Counted from the first letter of the stretch, positions 50,979 to 61,496 are shown. The stretch is DNA of 64,000 bases from Flavobacterium hercynium (GCF_002217285.1 NZ_MUGW01000012.1:98682-162681), one strand, 5' to 3'. The notes: generated by a model not told the origin, from the sequence alone. Numbers and translations: made by a program.

Positions 50979-51462
50979 GCTATTTCATTACAATTAAAAA
51001 AGAAAATTATACAGCAAGTAATCATTTTGCTGCATAATTCTCCTTCATTTGCAAAGATCATAATTTAGGATCTGATTTGCGGTATTAAGTTTATATTTTC
51101 TTAGTTAATTTCGAGAGATTTTATGCGGTCTCCGTCAAATTTTAAATGGTAAGTAAGAACCAATGGGCTGTCAAGATAGAAACTATTTGTTTTAATTAGC
51201 ATTTTTTAAATTATGTGAAATGGATCGTTCCTATGGAACTTTAGCTGCGATCGTTATATAATCAACGGATTGAAATCCGTTGCTACAAAATAGATCATTC
51301 CTATGGAATTTTATATTAAGGTATTAAATCGGTATTGAATAATTAATCAAATATCTCAAGAGCCATAGGCTCGCTAATATTGTAGCACCGGATTTTAATC
51401 CGTTGTCTATCAATGACGGAGATAAAAAAGATCCAAAGGATCGGCCCATATTTATTTAGGTT
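50979..51462. other. intergenic region with hairpin-rich repeat
   Basis: No gene. It holds the left copy of a ~175-bp repeat (51282-51457) and, ahead of it, a partial copy with GTTCCTATGGAA and the hairpin CAACGGATTGAAATCCGTTG. Confidence 0.55.
51282..51457. repeat. ~175-bp direct repeat, left copy
   Basis: A chain of small palindromes: ATTCCTATGGAAT, GAGCCATAGGCTC, CACCGGATTTTAATCCGTTG, GATCCAAAGGATC. About 80% identical by eye to 52294-52469 in the same orientation. It ends 6 bp from the stop codon of the enclosed gene. Confidence 0.7.
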
Positions 51463-52155
51463 CTAGTGATAATTTTTAATTATTTGAACGTTTCTTTCAA
51501 TGTCTTTTAAATGTATTACATTGCTGCTTTTAGCACTCCAATCTTTTTTTATTAAATCCCATTCTCTCTTTGAGATTTCTTGTATTAGAGGTGCAATTTG
51601 ATAATACTTTGTTACTTTTTTTGTTAAGACATTGTCAAATGAAACTTGAATAAAACTTTTGATTTGAGTAAAGCCATATTCCCATATTCCTTGACGCATT
51701 AAATATTCGTTATGGCTACAATTCTTATTGTCAAATTCATATATTAGACCTTCATTTTGTTCAGTAGATCTACCGTCAAGATTTATATATTCCATTAAGG
51801 GAATATTGATTTCTTCATTATTTAATTTTTTGACGATATTTATATATGAAAATTCTTTTTCTATTTCAAAATTAGATATTTTACTATTGTTATTTAGAAC
51901 AGACCATTTGGTGATATTGTCAGTTTCGGTAGAATCGTTTGAGATCTGTTTTTTTCTTATTTCTAAATTTGCAGTATTTTCCAATTCCATAATGCCAGTT
52001 TGAGCATTTGATATAGCATTGGCTTTATTCGCGATATCATTTGCTTGTATAGAAACAAAAATGCTAGTTATTGTTAATACCACAGCAGTAAGTATTTCAA
52101 AGAATATTTTGTTTCTTTCTAGAAAATGGCGATAAAAAATTATTTTGTTTTTCAT
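51463..52155 (-). CDS. hypothetical membrane-anchored protein between direct repeats
   Basis: A 230-residue protein with one N-terminal membrane helix (FFEILTAVVLTITSIFVSIQ) and a Lys/Asn-rich soluble region, giving a probable periplasmic or cytoplasmic C-terminal domain. No family is recognised. It is the only gene between two ~175-bp direct repeats and is AT-rich, so it may have been acquired as a cassette. No promoter is apparent. Confidence 0.6.
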   Translation of the reverse strand: MKNKIIFYRHFLERNKIFFEILTAVVLTITSIFVSIQANDIANKANAISNAQTGIMELENTANLEIRKKQISNDSTETDNITKWSVLNNNSKISNFEIEKEFSYINIVKKLNNEEINIPLMEYINLDGRSTEQNEGLIYEFDNKNCSHNEYLMRQGIWEYGFTQIKSFIQVSFDNVLTKKVTKYYQIAPLIQEISKREWDLIKKDWSAKSSNVIHLKDIERNVQIIKNYH

Positions 52156-52507
52156 GTTTTTGATTGATTAGAGTTTGCGAATCTAATAAACCGACGTAAT
52201 TTGTCAGAGAGTAGAAATACTTGTTTTTATTGATATTTATAAAAAAAAGTTTCATACATGAAATTTATTACTTGAAAGAAGCTAATCAAAAGTTGCTACA
52301 AAATATACCATTTCTACGGAATTTTAAATAAGGTATTTAATCGGTATTAAATAATTAATCAAATGTCAAAGAGCCATAGGCTCGCTAATATTGTAGCACC
52401 GGATTTTAATCCGGTGTTTATCAATGATGGAGATAAAAAAGATCCATAGGATCGGCCGATATTTATTTTTAGATAATCATTTTTTTATTTGTTGATCAAA
52501 TCTATTG
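52156..52507. other. intergenic region holding the right repeat copy
   Basis: No gene; the main content is the repeat at 52294-52469. Confidence 0.55.
52294..52469. repeat. ~175-bp direct repeat, right copy
   Basis: Same chain of palindromes as the left copy: GAGCCATAGGCTC, CACCGGATTTTAATCCGGTG (here a perfect stem), GATCCATAGGATC. Changes in stems are mostly compensated between the copies. Confidence 0.7.
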
Positions 52508-55500
52508 CTATTTATTCATTGCAATATATTCCGAAGGTGTCATGGAGAAATGTTTCTGAAAATTTCGTCCAAAACTCGTTTGCGATTTATACCCCACTTT
52601 TTCTGCGATCTCATACATTTTGAAATTTTCATTCAATAGCAATTCTGCAGCACGTTTTAAACGCACAATATTGATTAATTCGTTCGGACTTAGATTTGAT
52701 ATATCTTTGATTTTTCGGTACAAAGTCGAACGGCTCATGTTCATGATTTCTGCCAAAGATTCAACGCTCAGATCAGAGTCAGTTATGTTTTTAAGAATCT
52801 CTTCATCCAATTTTTTCAGAAACTTTTCGTCAGTTTTATTGTGTGCAATACTTTTTATGTGGGAAAGGGGAGAACTTGCATAGTAATTCATAATCTGTTT
52901 TCTATTCTCGATCAGATTATTAGCCTGCACTTTCAGGTAATCCATAGAGAAAGGTTTGGCTACGTATGCGTCAGCACCCACTTCTAAACCATCCATTTGC
53001 GATTTCAGCGAGTTTTTTGCTGTAAGCAGAATCACAGGAATATGACTCGTTTCCAGATTCGTTTTAATCTCCTTACACAGTGTAATTCCGTCCATAACCG
53101 GCATTGCAACATCACTTATAACGAGTTGAATATTCTCGTTATGAATAATTTTCAAGGCATTTTCACCATTATCCGCTTTTAGAATAGAATAGAAAGGAGC
53201 TAATTCAGTCGTAATGAACTTTAGTAAATCCTCATTATCTTCAACCACTAAAATCTGTGTTTTTTCATGGATGTTTTCAATTTCAGCAACCTCCGTTTTT
53301 ATTTTGATTTCTTCCTGTTTAATTTCTTCGTTTTCCGGTTCATTGTAAAACATAAATTCTTCTTCCTGACGAAGCGGTACAACAAGTTCAAAAACATTGA
53401 GTTTTGCATCTGAAACCAATTGCAGATTCCCATGATGCAATTGCGTTAACGAATGTGCCAGCGAAAGCCCAATTCCAGTTCCGGAAGTCGTGTCCAGTTC
53501 CACTCTGAAAAAAGGTTCAAGAATTTTGTCTTTTAAGTGAAACGGAATCAAATTCCCATCATTTTTCACCAATAAAGTCAGTTTCTTGTCGTCGCTGGAA
53601 AGCGATATCGAAGCTTTGCTTTTTGAATATTTAATCGCATTATTCATTAAATTACTCAGGATTTTTTTGAAGGCCTCTTTGTCTACATAAGCGTAAATGT
53701 CTTTTTCGCCCAGTTCCAGTTCAAATTCAATTTCTCTTTCCTCAATAAAAGGCGTAAATCTCAATTGAAAATTTCGAACCATTGATGAAATATTAGCTTC
53801 GACAAAAGTTAGCTTCAAGCCGCCAATCTCAGATTTTCTGAAATCCAGTAATTCATTTACCAATTTTAGTAATCGAGACGTATTTTTTTTCATGATCGAA
53901 AGATTCTGCGGTACTTCCGGTAATTGATGTTCCATTACCAAAAGTTTTTCCAAAGGTCCTTTTATCAATGTCAAAGGCGTTCTGATTTCATGTGCTACAT
54001 TGGTAAAAAAGTCAATTTTAGCCTGGTAGATTTCCTTTTCTTTTTCGTCGTTGAGGTGTTTTATTTTTCGATTATTCTTAATTTCCGTTAAATGCTGTGA
54101 ATAACGAATAATGTAATAAAACGAACCACAGCTAAGCAGAAAATAAAAGAAATAAGCATACGAACTTGCCCAAAACGGAGGCAAAATTGTAATCTTTAGT
54201 TTTACTTCTTTGCTCCAAACCCCAAAACTATTAAGTGATTTTACTTTAAAAACATAATCGCCTGGTGCCAGTTCCGTAAAAAATACTTTGTTGTTGCGTT
54301 CCAGATAAACCCAGTCATTATTAATATTCTCCAATTTATACCAATACTCCGTAAGTTCAGGTGCTGTATAATTTAGCGCTGCAAATTCCAGATTAAATGA
54401 CTTTTGGTTATTATTCAGCTCCAGCTCATCAATATGCGATATGGATTGTGTTATTGGTGAATCTGTTGCGTTTGCATCAATATCTTTATTATTGATTTGA
54501 AGGTTGGTAATAAAGTTTGAAGGCGTGTATTTGTTCTTTGTAAAATTCTTTGGGTTGAAACTAATCATTCCATTGAGGTTTCCAAAATACATATCGCCGT
54601 TCTCATCTTTAAAAGCCGATGCATAATTAAATTGATCGCTCAGAAGCCCGTTTGCGGTAGTGTAAATTTTAATGTTTTTAGTTTTAGGATTAAATTTCAC
54701 CAAACCCTTAGAAGTAGTCAGCCATAAGTTTTTAGCATCATCCTCTAAAATAGAATAAACAACATTACTTGGAAATCCGTTTTTAGTCGTGAATCTTTTG
54801 AAAGTTCTGTTTTTCTTATCAAATAAATTCAGTCCGTTTTCAGTAGCAAACCATAAGTTTTTTGTACTGTCTTCAAAAATGTAATTAATCGAATTGTTGC
54901 TAATGCCATTAGGATTTTTGTAATCATAAATAAAAACCTCTTTCTTTTTAGTTTTCGGATTGTAATAAAATAAACCATCACGATAACTTCCTGCCCAGCA
55001 GTTTCCGTCGCTATCTTCTTTATAAGTAGTGTAGTGAGTCGTTTCCGGAAATGTTTTCAGAATGTCAAAATTATCATTCTTTTCGTTATACTGATAAAGA
55101 CCTATTGTCGTAATAACGATCAGTTCTTTCTTTTTTGTTTCGTAAAAAGAAAAAATGAAATTACTGCGTAAACCTGATGCCGGATTATTAGCGGTGTAAT
55201 GTTTTAGCACCGTTCCTGAATTTCTGTCCAGGACATCCAAACCATGCTCAAAGGTCCCAACCCACACTTTATCTTTTCTTGGCATCAAAGCGTGAATATT
55301 ATAATAGGAAACACCGTTTTTGTTTCCGTTGGGTAAAAACGAAGTAAATTGTTGTTTTTTTGGATCAAAACGATTTAAACCGGCATCTTCAGTACCAATC
55401 CAGATGGCACCTTTATCATCTTTATGAATTTCTCTGACTGCGCTTCCGCTAATGGAATTCTGTCCCTTTTGAGGAAAATATTTTTTGAACTGTGTGTATT

Positions 55501-56470
55501 GCTTTTGGTGATAATTGATACCGCCAAAATACGTACCGATCCAAATTCCGTCTTCTTTGTCAATGGTTATAGAATAGGCAGCATTATCTGAAATTGCATA
55601 CGGATCGTTGTAATTTTTTTTAAGATTAACGTTGGCTTTCGTTTTTAGGTTATAAACATAAACTCCTGATTCACTCGCAATCCACAATTCGTTATTATCT
55701 TTCATTTTAAACTGACGAACATAAACCGGCTTTTTAGTCGAAAACGCTAAACTTGAAGTTGTTTTGGTTGGAATGTTATAAAGCAAAACACCATCGTCTT
55801 GTGTTCCAATGGCAATATTGTTTTTGTCTAAAGCATAAATAACCGTAATTCTAAAATTTGCAGAACCCGAAGGAGGAGTTATCGGAATATTTTCGAACGA
55901 AAGGTTTTCTTCAGAATAATGGTAAATTTTATTTAAGGATGAAGCCCAGATTTGCCCATTCACATCTCTTGAAATCGAAGTAACAATAAAGTACTTGTTA
56001 GGATTAAAAGTTTTGGTTTCTTTTTTAATGGTAGAATACTTGTAAAGGATATTACCGGAGATAAACCAGATATTTCCATTTTTATCGTGATTGATATCGT
56101 TGATTCTATCATTAATAGCTTCGTTTAAAACTGTAAACTGATCTGTGTTTTTATTATATTGATATAAACCTTTATCAGTACCTACCCAAATAACACCTTT
56201 ATATTCATGCAATGATTGAATATAGTTGCTTCCCAAACTATGAATAGGATCAGCATTACTGCGATAGGTTTTAAAGCGGTAACCATCAAATCGGTTTAAA
56301 CCATCTTTGGTACCAAACCACATAAAGCCATCGTCATCCTGTAAAGAAGTCAAAACGGTATTGTTTGAAAGACCTTCTTCAACCTGAAAATGTTTAAAAT
56401 AATATTCTTGTGCCTGAATAAAATTTATTGAAAAAATCAACAAAAATAAAAAAAGAAAGAATTTACGCAT
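52508..56470 (-). CDS. hybrid two-component system regulator (HTCS) of the PUL
   Basis: A 1320-residue one-protein signalling system. After a signal peptide (1-20, ..FIQAQ) a double seven-bladed Reg_prop propeller (about 25-700, with repeated VWVGTDKGLYQY, IWIGTEDAGLNRFDPK, LWFATENGLNLFDKK) and a Y_Y_Y domain sense a glycan in the periplasm. One membrane helix (about 790-815) leads to HisKA (NVAHEIRTPLTLIKGP, His827), HATPase (GTGIGLSLAHSL), a receiver (VISDVAMPVMDG, Asp1120) and an AraC-type DNA-binding domain (SLAEIMNMSRSTLYRKIK, VGYKSQTSFGRNFQKHFSMTPSEY). Divergent from the susC operon, which it most likely activates. Confidence 0.96.
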   Translation of the reverse strand: MRKFFLFLFLLIFSINFIQAQEYYFKHFQVEEGLSNNTVLTSLQDDDGFMWFGTKDGLNRFDGYRFKTYRSNADPIHSLGSNYIQSLHEYKGVIWVGTDKGLYQYNKNTDQFTVLNEAINDRINDINHDKNGNIWFISGNILYKYSTIKKETKTFNPNKYFIVTSISRDVNGQIWASSLNKIYHYSEENLSFENIPITPPSGSANFRITVIYALDKNNIAIGTQDDGVLLYNIPTKTTSSLAFSTKKPVYVRQFKMKDNNELWIASESGVYVYNLKTKANVNLKKNYNDPYAISDNAAYSITIDKEDGIWIGTYFGGINYHQKQYTQFKKYFPQKGQNSISGSAVREIHKDDKGAIWIGTEDAGLNRFDPKKQQFTSFLPNGNKNGVSYYNIHALMPRKDKVWVGTFEHGLDVLDRNSGTVLKHYTANNPASGLRSNFIFSFYETKKKELIVITTIGLYQYNEKNDNFDILKTFPETTHYTTYKEDSDGNCWAGSYRDGLFYYNPKTKKKEVFIYDYKNPNGISNNSINYIFEDSTKNLWFATENGLNLFDKKNRTFKRFTTKNGFPSNVVYSILEDDAKNLWLTTSKGLVKFNPKTKNIKIYTTANGLLSDQFNYASAFKDENGDMYFGNLNGMISFNPKNFTKNKYTPSNFITNLQINNKDIDANATDSPITQSISHIDELELNNNQKSFNLEFAALNYTAPELTEYWYKLENINNDWVYLERNNKVFFTELAPGDYVFKVKSLNSFGVWSKEVKLKITILPPFWASSYAYFFYFLLSCGSFYYIIRYSQHLTEIKNNRKIKHLNDEKEKEIYQAKIDFFTNVAHEIRTPLTLIKGPLEKLLVMEHQLPEVPQNLSIMKKNTSRLLKLVNELLDFRKSEIGGLKLTFVEANISSMVRNFQLRFTPFIEEREIEFELELGEKDIYAYVDKEAFKKILSNLMNNAIKYSKSKASISLSSDDKKLTLLVKNDGNLIPFHLKDKILEPFFRVELDTTSGTGIGLSLAHSLTQLHHGNLQLVSDAKLNVFELVVPLRQEEEFMFYNEPENEEIKQEEIKIKTEVAEIENIHEKTQILVVEDNEDLLKFITTELAPFYSILKADNGENALKIIHNENIQLVISDVAMPVMDGITLCKEIKTNLETSHIPVILLTAKNSLKSQMDGLEVGADAYVAKPFSMDYLKVQANNLIENRKQIMNYYASSPLSHIKSIAHNKTDEKFLKKLDEEILKNITDSDLSVESLAEIMNMSRSTLYRKIKDISNLSPNELINIVRLKRAAELLLNENFKMYEIAEKVGYKSQTSFGRNFQKHFSMTPSEYIAMNK

Positions 56471-56858
56471 TGTACTGTTTTTTAAGGTAAAAGCAAATTT
56501 TAATCAAATCGTGTCAATGTTCTACAAAATGTTGCAAACTGATATTTATTTCATTGAAGTTATGCAATTTGAATCATTTCAGATAGAAATTGACACAAAT
56601 GAATCATTTTATTTTGAATTAAAAGCCTCTACTTTGATTTTTTAAATAAATGATATTGATAATTTTTAGGCCAAAAAAATAGAGTATCAATAAAATAAAC
56701 TTTTAAAAAATACATCATTACTATTTTTGAATTAATATGAACACATTATTATTAAAGACTGATTTAAAGTCGTGCAGTATTAGAATAAAAGACGGCTAAA
56801 ATTTAAAAAACAAAAACAAAACCAACTAAAAAAGAAAACTATCTAAAATGACAAATCA
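56471..56858. promoter_or_regulatory. PUL intergenic region: promoter and candidate HTCS sites
   Basis: A 388-bp gap between the divergent regulator and susC. TATTTTTG at 56722-56729 matches TAnnTTTG (leader about 120 nt to susC). Candidate activator sites: GAATCATTT at 56571 and again at 56601 (30 bp apart), and GTGTCAAT (56512-56519) with its inverse ATTGACAC (56589-56596). Confidence 0.4.
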
Positions 56859-59800
56859 ATGAAAACAAAGTTCACTCAAATTTTAAAGCAGAGATATTAC
56901 CTCTTGTTTTTCTTTAGTTTATTAGTTCAACAAACGTATGCACAACAGCAAATAACCATAAACGGAAAAGTGACGTCTCCAACAGGAGAACCAATTCCGT
57001 TTGCAAATGTTGTCATAAAGAACACTCAAAATGGTGCCGTAACCGATTTTGATGGAAGCTACAAAATATCGGCAGGCCCAAATCAAACTTTGGTTTTTAG
57101 CTCGCAAGGATATAAAACCGTTGAAGTTGCGATCAACAATAACACCACAATAAATGCTTCTTTAGGAGAAGATGCTATGAAACTGGACGAAATTGTGGTT
57201 GTAGGATATGGTTCACAACAGAAAAAAGACCTTACAGGAGCCGTTTCGGTAGTAAAAGCAGATGAAATTCAAAAACGTCAGGTAACTACAGTTGCCGATG
57301 GACTTCAGGGTTTAGTTACCGGAGTTAAAGTTCGTGGTGGCGGACGTCCGGGACAGGAAGCGAATGTTGAAATTCGTGGATTGAAGAATCTTCAGAATGC
57401 TAACCCATTATATGTAATTGATGGTTTGGTAACAAGCGGAAACAGAGATTTTAACCCAAATGATATCGAATCGATTCAGGTTTTAAAAGATGCTTCTGCA
57501 GCAGCTATTTATGGTTCAAGAGCAGCAAATGGTGTAATTATCATTACTACTAAAAAAGGTAAAAAAGGACCGCTTAAAGTAGAAGTTTCTGCCAAAAGCA
57601 GTTTTACGGTAATGCCAAGATATGATTTAATGGGAACGGAAGAGTTCGCAAAATTTAATAATATGGCTTATGATAATGCTGGATTTCCGAGACAAAATCT
57701 AAATATGGATGTTAATACAGACTGGCAGGATGCGACTTTCAGAACTGGAATGATGCAGGATTATAATGCTAGTTTTTCAGGAGGAAGTGATAATTCAACC
57801 TTCTTTATGTCTGGAAATTATTTTGGAAATGAAGGTAGCGTTATCGGAACTGATTTTGACAGAATTTCATTTCGTGTAAACTCAAGCGGTACAAAAGGAA
57901 TCTTTAGTATTGGAGAAAATTTAGCAATCAGTAATTCCAGAACAGATGAAATGTCAGGAAGTCCAATTATTGATGTGTACAGAATGACACCAACAATTCC
58001 GTTATACGATGATGCTAATCCGGGTGGTTATGGTTACGGAAAACAAGGAGTTGCAGATACTTTTGGTACAAACCCTTTGGCACTTGCAGATCTTTCAAAT
58101 ATTACCAATCAAAATTTCAGAATTAGAGGAAATATTTGGTCAGAATTAAAATTTGTGCCATGGTTGAAATACCGTTTTAACTTTGGATACGAGACTAGTT
58201 TTGACTCTTATAAATACATGAGAAAAAGAGGAAGCTGGACCTTAAACCAGCCTGAGGATCCATCTCAGACAGATCAAAATAAAGGAAGATCAGAGACAAT
58301 GTTGTTTGAAAACACACTGACTTTCAAAAAAGAATTTGGCAAACATGATATTACTGTTTTAGTAGGTCAGACTTTTCAAAAAGACAAGTACGATCAAATT
58401 TATGGAACAAAGAGAAACCTTCCAATGAATTCAGGAACAGGTCAATATTATGAAGTTTTAAATCAGGGAGATTCACCGGTAGTGGGTGGTTTTTTAAATG
58501 AAGCAGCTTTAGCTTCTTACTTAGGAAGATTAGAGTACAATTATGATAATCGTTATTTATTCAATGCTGTTATTAGACGTGACGGATCTTCAAGATTCAG
58601 CGAAGGTAACAAATGGGGTAATTTCCCATCTATTTCAGCAGGATGGAGAATCAGCAACGAATCGTTTTTTAAATCAGAGTTCATTAAAGATTTAAAAGTA
58701 AGAGCAAGTTACGGAGAACTGGGTTCTGGAAATATTAGAGAATACGAATCTAAAAGCTTCATTAATAATTTCGGACAGATTGTGTTAGGTAAAGATCAAA
58801 ATTTATATCCTTCTGCAGCTCAGGTAAAATTATCAAATCCTCAATTACGTTGGGAAAAATTAAAACAAACCAACTTAGGATTAGATTTAGGCGTTTTAAA
58901 TAATGATTTGCGTCTTACAGCAGATTATTTTATTGCCCGTACAGAAGATGTATTATTTGGATTCCCAATTTTAGTAAGTACAGGTAATGATGGAGGAAAT
59001 CCAATTGCAAATGCTGCAACTGTAGAAAACAAAGGTTTTGAGTTGGAGTTAGCTTACAGCAAAAAAATCAATGAATTCTCTTTTAACGCTTCTGTAAACT
59101 TCACAAAAGTAAATAACAAACTACTTTCTTTAGGTAATGGTCAAAATGAGAACATTATCGGTAACACAATGACCCGCAGTGGAAATCCCGTAGGAATGTG
59201 GTACGTATTGCAAACAGATGGATTGTTTCAGTCTCAGGAAGAAATTCAGAACTACAAAAATGCAGAAGGAAAAACCATTATGCCAAATGCTGTTCCGGGA
59301 GATATTCGTTTTAAAGATGTTAACGGTGACGGACAAATTACAAATGAGGACAAAGCTGTAGTAGGAAGCCCATGGCCGGAATTTGAAATGGGATTAAATG
59401 CAGGAGCAGAATACAAAGGTTTTGATTTTTCTATGAACTGGATTGCTTCACATGGAGCTACTGTTTATAATGGATTTAGAAGTGTTGTAGATCGTTTTGA
59501 TGACAATAGTAACTACAGAACAGGTATTCAGCCTTGGACTCCTGAAAATCCAAATACAGATTTTCCTAGAGTTACAAAAGGTTCAACTTTAAACTCAAGA
59601 GGAGATAGTGATCGTTTCTTAGAAAGTGGCGATTTTATCAGACTAAAATACATAGGTTTTGGATACAATATTCCTAAAAGTGTTTTAGAAAAATCAGGTA
59701 TCACGAGAGCGAGATTATCATTGTCTGCACAAAATATCTTTACAATTACGAAGTACCAAGGTTTAGATCCTGAGTTTAGTAATACTGGAGATAACAGAAT

Positions 59801-59876
59801 TTTTGAAAGAGGTGTAGATAATGGCTCATTCCCAAATCTTAAGACGTATTCTTTTGGTGTAGAGTTTAGCTTTTAA
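56859..59876 (+). CDS. SusC/RagA-family TonB-linked outer-membrane protein
   Basis: A 1005-residue full-length SusC. A signal peptide (..LLVQQTYAQQ) precedes a CarboxypepD-like domain (about 31-105, ITINGKVTSPTGEPIPFANVVIKNT), TonB box DEIVVVGYG, plug (LQGLVTGVKVRGGGRPGQEANVEIRGL, ASAAAIYGSRAANGVIIITTKKGK) and a barrel ending in GVEFSF. It imports glycan fragments together with the SusD 18 bp downstream. It is the first gene of the operon divergent from the HTCS. The ligand is unknown. Confidence 0.96.
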   Translation: MKTKFTQILKQRYYLLFFFSLLVQQTYAQQQITINGKVTSPTGEPIPFANVVIKNTQNGAVTDFDGSYKISAGPNQTLVFSSQGYKTVEVAINNNTTINASLGEDAMKLDEIVVVGYGSQQKKDLTGAVSVVKADEIQKRQVTTVADGLQGLVTGVKVRGGGRPGQEANVEIRGLKNLQNANPLYVIDGLVTSGNRDFNPNDIESIQVLKDASAAAIYGSRAANGVIIITTKKGKKGPLKVEVSAKSSFTVMPRYDLMGTEEFAKFNNMAYDNAGFPRQNLNMDVNTDWQDATFRTGMMQDYNASFSGGSDNSTFFMSGNYFGNEGSVIGTDFDRISFRVNSSGTKGIFSIGENLAISNSRTDEMSGSPIIDVYRMTPTIPLYDDANPGGYGYGKQGVADTFGTNPLALADLSNITNQNFRIRGNIWSELKFVPWLKYRFNFGYETSFDSYKYMRKRGSWTLNQPEDPSQTDQNKGRSETMLFENTLTFKKEFGKHDITVLVGQTFQKDKYDQIYGTKRNLPMNSGTGQYYEVLNQGDSPVVGGFLNEAALASYLGRLEYNYDNRYLFNAVIRRDGSSRFSEGNKWGNFPSISAGWRISNESFFKSEFIKDLKVRASYGELGSGNIREYESKSFINNFGQIVLGKDQNLYPSAAQVKLSNPQLRWEKLKQTNLGLDLGVLNNDLRLTADYFIARTEDVLFGFPILVSTGNDGGNPIANAATVENKGFELELAYSKKINEFSFNASVNFTKVNNKLLSLGNGQNENIIGNTMTRSGNPVGMWYVLQTDGLFQSQEEIQNYKNAEGKTIMPNAVPGDIRFKDVNGDGQITNEDKAVVGSPWPEFEMGLNAGAEYKGFDFSMNWIASHGATVYNGFRSVVDRFDDNSNYRTGIQPWTPENPNTDFPRVTKGSTLNSRGDSDRFLESGDFIRLKYIGFGYNIPKSVLEKSGITRARLSLSAQNIFTITKYQGLDPEFSNTGDNRIFERGVDNGSFPNLKTYSFGVEFSF

Positions 59877-59894
59877 TTAAAAAAAAATAGCATA

Positions 59895-61418
59895 ATGAAA
59901 AAAATAATAATAATAGCAGCAGCTTTTTTGGGTATTGTTTTTACAGCTTGTGAAAACGAATTAGACCTGAATAGCCCAAATGATTTAACGACAGATCAAT
60001 ATTGGAAAACTGAAAGTGATGCACAAGCCGGTGTAAATTCAATTTATGCCATGTTTTATAAAGATGGAGTTTGGGCAAGATGGATCTATTTTCGTTTAGA
60101 CTTAACTTCTGATGAAGGATATAGCAACAGTCCGTGGACAGAATTGGCAGACTGGACAAGATTCAATTACATTAATTATAATTTTTGGGAAGGAAATGTA
60201 GTAACCTGGAGAGATACCTACAAAGCGATTTTTAGATGTAATCAGGTTTTAGCAAATGTTCCCAATATTGCTTTTCAAAACGAAGAGGATAAGAAGAAAA
60301 TCATTGCTCAGGCTAAATTTCTTAGAGCTTTAAATTACTATTACGCAGCAGTAATCTGGGAAGATATTCCGTTGGTTTTAGAACCATCTGAACCTGCAGA
60401 TTTACCGGAACAAAAAAACGTTGCTGAAATTTGGATTCAAATTGAGAAAGATCTGAATGAAGCTTTTGAAGATTTACCAGGCAGTTGGCCGGCAGATCAG
60501 ACCGGTAGACCTGATAAAGGTGCAGTAAAAGCTTTTCTTGCAAAAACATATATGCAACAACGTAAATGGACTGAAGCTAAAGGTGCTTTAGACTACTTAG
60601 TTACAGGAGCAGGAGCGAAATATAGCTTAGTGCCTAACTACAGAGACAATTTCACAGACGTAAATGAAAACAACAGCGAATCTGTTTTTGAAATCCAGTT
60701 TGGAGATCAAAGAAAAGGAGGAACTGATGAGGCTCAAAATGCTGCAGTTTCAAGTAACCGTTCTCAATTTTTTGCACCAAGAGGAATTGGATGGTCTGAT
60801 GGACAAGCGCGTTTTTGGTTAGTAGATGCTTTTAAACAAGAAAACAGTATCGACGGAAGTCTTGATGTGCGTTTAAGATGGACTTTATATTACCCTGATT
60901 TACTGGCTGATTTTGGAGACAAAACCTACGATAGAAACTGGGAATGGAATAATGACGAAGCATGGTTCAGAAAAGGAAGCCGTGATTACCAAAGAGATAA
61001 TGAAGATTATTACAATCAGGTTAATTACAGATTGGTTCGTTATGCTGATATTTTATTGCGCTATGCAGAAGTTTTAAATGAGTTAGGAAATACAGCAGAG
61101 GCTTATCAATATGTTGATTTGGTAAGAACTCGTGTAAACATGAACCCATTGGCAGTTGCACATCCTGAAATTGGAAACGATCACGATAAATTCTTAGAGC
61201 GTTTAAAAACTGAAAGAGTTTTAGAGTTAGCCGGAGAAAGTGTTCGCTGGGAAGACTTAAAACGCTGGGGAGATTTAGACACTCAGGCTTCTGTTGATAA
61301 AATTGCGCTTCGTGATCCTGATTTTAAAAACTTTACAGTTGGTAAAAATCACAGAATGCCAATTCCACAAAGTGATGTAGATAATAATCCAAACTTAAAA
61401 CAACACCCGGAATACTAG
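59895..61418 (+). CDS. SusD/RagB-family lipoprotein
   Basis: A 507-residue SusD. The signal peptide ends in the lipobox FTAC (Cys20 region: MKKIIIIAAAFLGIVFTAC). SusD hallmarks include KIIAQAKFLRALNYYYAAVIWEDIPLVLEPS, VRYADILLRYAEVLNEL, LKTERVLELAGESVRWEDLKRWG and the final IPQSDVDNNPNLKQHPEY. It pairs with the SusC just upstream. The hairpin after the gene (61429-61462) may lower expression of the hydrolases relative to susCD. Confidence 0.95.
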   Translation: MKKIIIIAAAFLGIVFTACENELDLNSPNDLTTDQYWKTESDAQAGVNSIYAMFYKDGVWARWIYFRLDLTSDEGYSNSPWTELADWTRFNYINYNFWEGNVVTWRDTYKAIFRCNQVLANVPNIAFQNEEDKKKIIAQAKFLRALNYYYAAVIWEDIPLVLEPSEPADLPEQKNVAEIWIQIEKDLNEAFEDLPGSWPADQTGRPDKGAVKAFLAKTYMQQRKWTEAKGALDYLVTGAGAKYSLVPNYRDNFTDVNENNSESVFEIQFGDQRKGGTDEAQNAAVSSNRSQFFAPRGIGWSDGQARFWLVDAFKQENSIDGSLDVRLRWTLYYPDLLADFGDKTYDRNWEWNNDEAWFRKGSRDYQRDNEDYYNQVNYRLVRYADILLRYAEVLNELGNTAEAYQYVDLVRTRVNMNPLAVAHPEIGNDHDKFLERLKTERVLELAGESVRWEDLKRWGDLDTQASVDKIALRDPDFKNFTVGKNHRMPIPQSDVDNNPNLKQHPEY

Positions 61419-61428
61419 AATTATAAAA

Positions 61429-61465
61429 AAGGGAATCAGACCAGCCCGAGTCTGATTCCCTTATA
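61429..61465 (+). terminator. hairpin between susD and the GH5-like gene
   Basis: AAGGGAATCAGA/TCTGATTCCCTT, perfect 12-bp arms with a 10-base loop, and only a weak T-run (TTATAAAAA). It could act as a partial terminator or 3' stabiliser within the PUL operon. Confidence 0.6.
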
Positions 61466-61496
61466 AAAATAATCATATACTATAATAAAATACATA

